Assembly: GCA_018895675.1 (NCBI GenBank)
Contig: JAHIOG010000535.1
Location: 1 to 5,454 of the forward strand
Direction of reading: 5' to 3'
DNA: 5,454 nucleotides
Source: a bacterium
GTDB lineage: Bacteria; Fidelibacterota; UBA2242
Shown: positions 4,621-5,454 of the stretch, piece after piece
Position numbering within the stretch: position 1 is the stretch's first letter
Layout: each line of letters starts with the position of its first letter
The notes under the pieces: model-generated
Databases searched by the model: none
What the model saw: only the letters and a program-made list of their open reading frames with translations
Told to the model about the DNA's origin: nothing
Position numbers and translations under genes: made by a program

Positions 4621-5454
4621 TTGAAAAAATATTCTGTTTTAGGACTAATTCTTTTATTTTCAACCTTGAATTTTGCTCAAATATCTATCGCGGTGCTCGA
4701 ACTCGATGGAAAAGGACTCTCCGAAATGGAGGCGAGTATCCTGACCGACAGGCTGAGGCATGAGCTGTTTCAAACCGGACGATACAGAGTAGTCGAACGG
4801 GATATGATGGGGGAAATCATTGATGAGCAGGGATTTCAATTATCCGAATGTACATCAACTGAATGCATGGTGGAAATCGGTCGCCTACTCGGTGTCGATC
4901 AGATGGTCGGCGGCAGCGTAAGCAAGTTTGGATCAATGTACTCAATTTCAGTCCGTTTAATCAGTGTCGAAACTGGTGAAATATTAGGAACGGCAACCTA
5001 CGATCATGAAGGAAGAATTGAAGATTTGCTGAAATATGGTATGAGTGTCGTTTCCAACGAACTTAGTGGAATGAAAGATGAAGAATCGACCGTTCAAACT
5101 GATATCGTAACTGTATATCAGGAACCTGTTAAGCAGCCGGAGCCCCAGGAAAGGGCAATTGTAGCACAGGAGCAGATAAGGGATGTACAAAAACAACCCG
5201 TAACTCAACCTGAAAGTCTTCCCAAAAAGCGTCCGGCAAAAATAATGTTACGGTCTGAAATCGGCGTCTATAAATTAACTAGCGAACATTTAAATGAAAA
5301 CTATGACGGTACAGTCTGTCCATCAGTAGGTGCTTCGGCGACCCTTCTTCTTAAAGAAACAAAACTTGGTCATATTGGACTTTATGCCGGCATGCAGTCT
5401 ATGTTTGACGTAGGAATGAGTATCTTGGCTACCGGCAATGAAAATGAAGCCGGC
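4621..5454 (+). CDS. Secreted CsgG/LpoB-like domain protein, partial (runs off the right edge)
   Basis: An open frame from TTG 4621 reaches the window end without a stop (278 residues visible). Residues 1-19 are a signal peptide (KKYSVLGLILLFSTLNFA, then Gln) without a lipobox cysteine, so the protein is exported but not an obvious lipoprotein. Residues about 21-150 match the pattern of the CsgG/LpoB/TolB-N-like domain: ISIAVLELDGKG, EASILTDRLRHEL, TGRYRVVERDMM, then a CTSTEC pair (Cys77, Cys82), IGRLLGVDQMVGGSVSK and VRLISVETGEI. In this family the domain assembles envelope secretion or penicillin-binding-protein activator complexes; the exact role here is unknown. Residues about 151-205 are a Pro/Gln/Glu-rich linker. 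From about 207 (MLRSEIGVYKL onward) alternating hydrophobic stretches suggest a second beta-rich domain, possibly an outer-membrane barrel, cut by the edge. GC content looks higher than in the plsC gene. Confidence 0.85.
   Translation, partial: MKKYSVLGLILLFSTLNFAQISIAVLELDGKGLSEMEASILTDRLRHELFQTGRYRVVERDMMGEIIDEQGFQLSECTSTECMVEIGRLLGVDQMVGGSVSKFGSMYSISVRLISVETGEILGTATYDHEGRIEDLLKYGMSVVSNELSGMKDEESTVQTDIVTVYQEPVKQPEPQERAIVAQEQIRDVQKQPVTQPESLPKKRPAKIMLRSEIGVYKLTSEHLNENYDGTVCPSVGASATLLLKETKLGHIGLYAGMQSMFDVGMSILATGNENEAG

Noticed and set aside
4984..5208. Minus-strand 74-residue frame
   Set aside because: It is opposite the CsgG/LpoB-like gene, whose signal peptide, ribosome binding site and domain pattern show the plus strand is coding.

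Overview
This is an AT-rich bacterial window with two transcription directions. Gene style, a dispersed-looking GC-rich palindromic insert, and the mix of a CsgG/LpoB-like periplasmic protein, an exported patatin and a phasin-like small protein suggest a Gram-negative of the Fibrobacteres-Chlorobi-Bacteroidetes neighbourhood or a related candidate phylum. This assignment is inference from gene style; no rRNA or marker gene is present.

Left part (1-2835, all minus strand): a compact four-gene run, in transcription order a TetR/AcrR-family regulator (2239-2835), a PlsC-type lysophospholipid acyltransferase (1252-2196), an exported patatin-like phospholipase (135-1241) and the first 30 codons of a small phasin-like protein cut by the window edge (1-90). 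Gaps are 42, 10 and 44 bases, so a single operon is likely. It pairs an acyl-adding with an acyl-removing enzyme under a one-component regulator, which points to membrane lipid remodelling or fatty-acid-responsive control. Repeats around the tetR start look like an autoregulatory operator.

Middle (2836-3232): a divergent intergenic region of about 400 bases. It holds the putative operator, weak promoter candidates, and a GC-rich element of about 100 bases (2998-3097) with several nested inverted repeats and an imperfect closing stem.

Right part (plus strand): a six-helix membrane protein of the NapH/NosR/CcoG type with two CxxxCP motifs and a C-terminal double [4Fe-4S] ferredoxin domain (3233-4399). 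Then comes a 221-base gap with a hairpin that may be a weak terminator, and finally a secreted CsgG/LpoB-like protein beginning at TTG 4621 and running off the right edge (4621-5454). The latter has a Pro/Gln/Glu-rich linker and the start of a second, possibly beta-rich, domain.

No RNA gene, CRISPR array, insertion sequence or defence system was recognised. The most interesting points are the structured GC-rich element, the tetR operator candidate, the lipid operon whose enzymes seem to lie on opposite sides of the inner membrane, and the extra N-terminal module on the iron-sulfur membrane protein.
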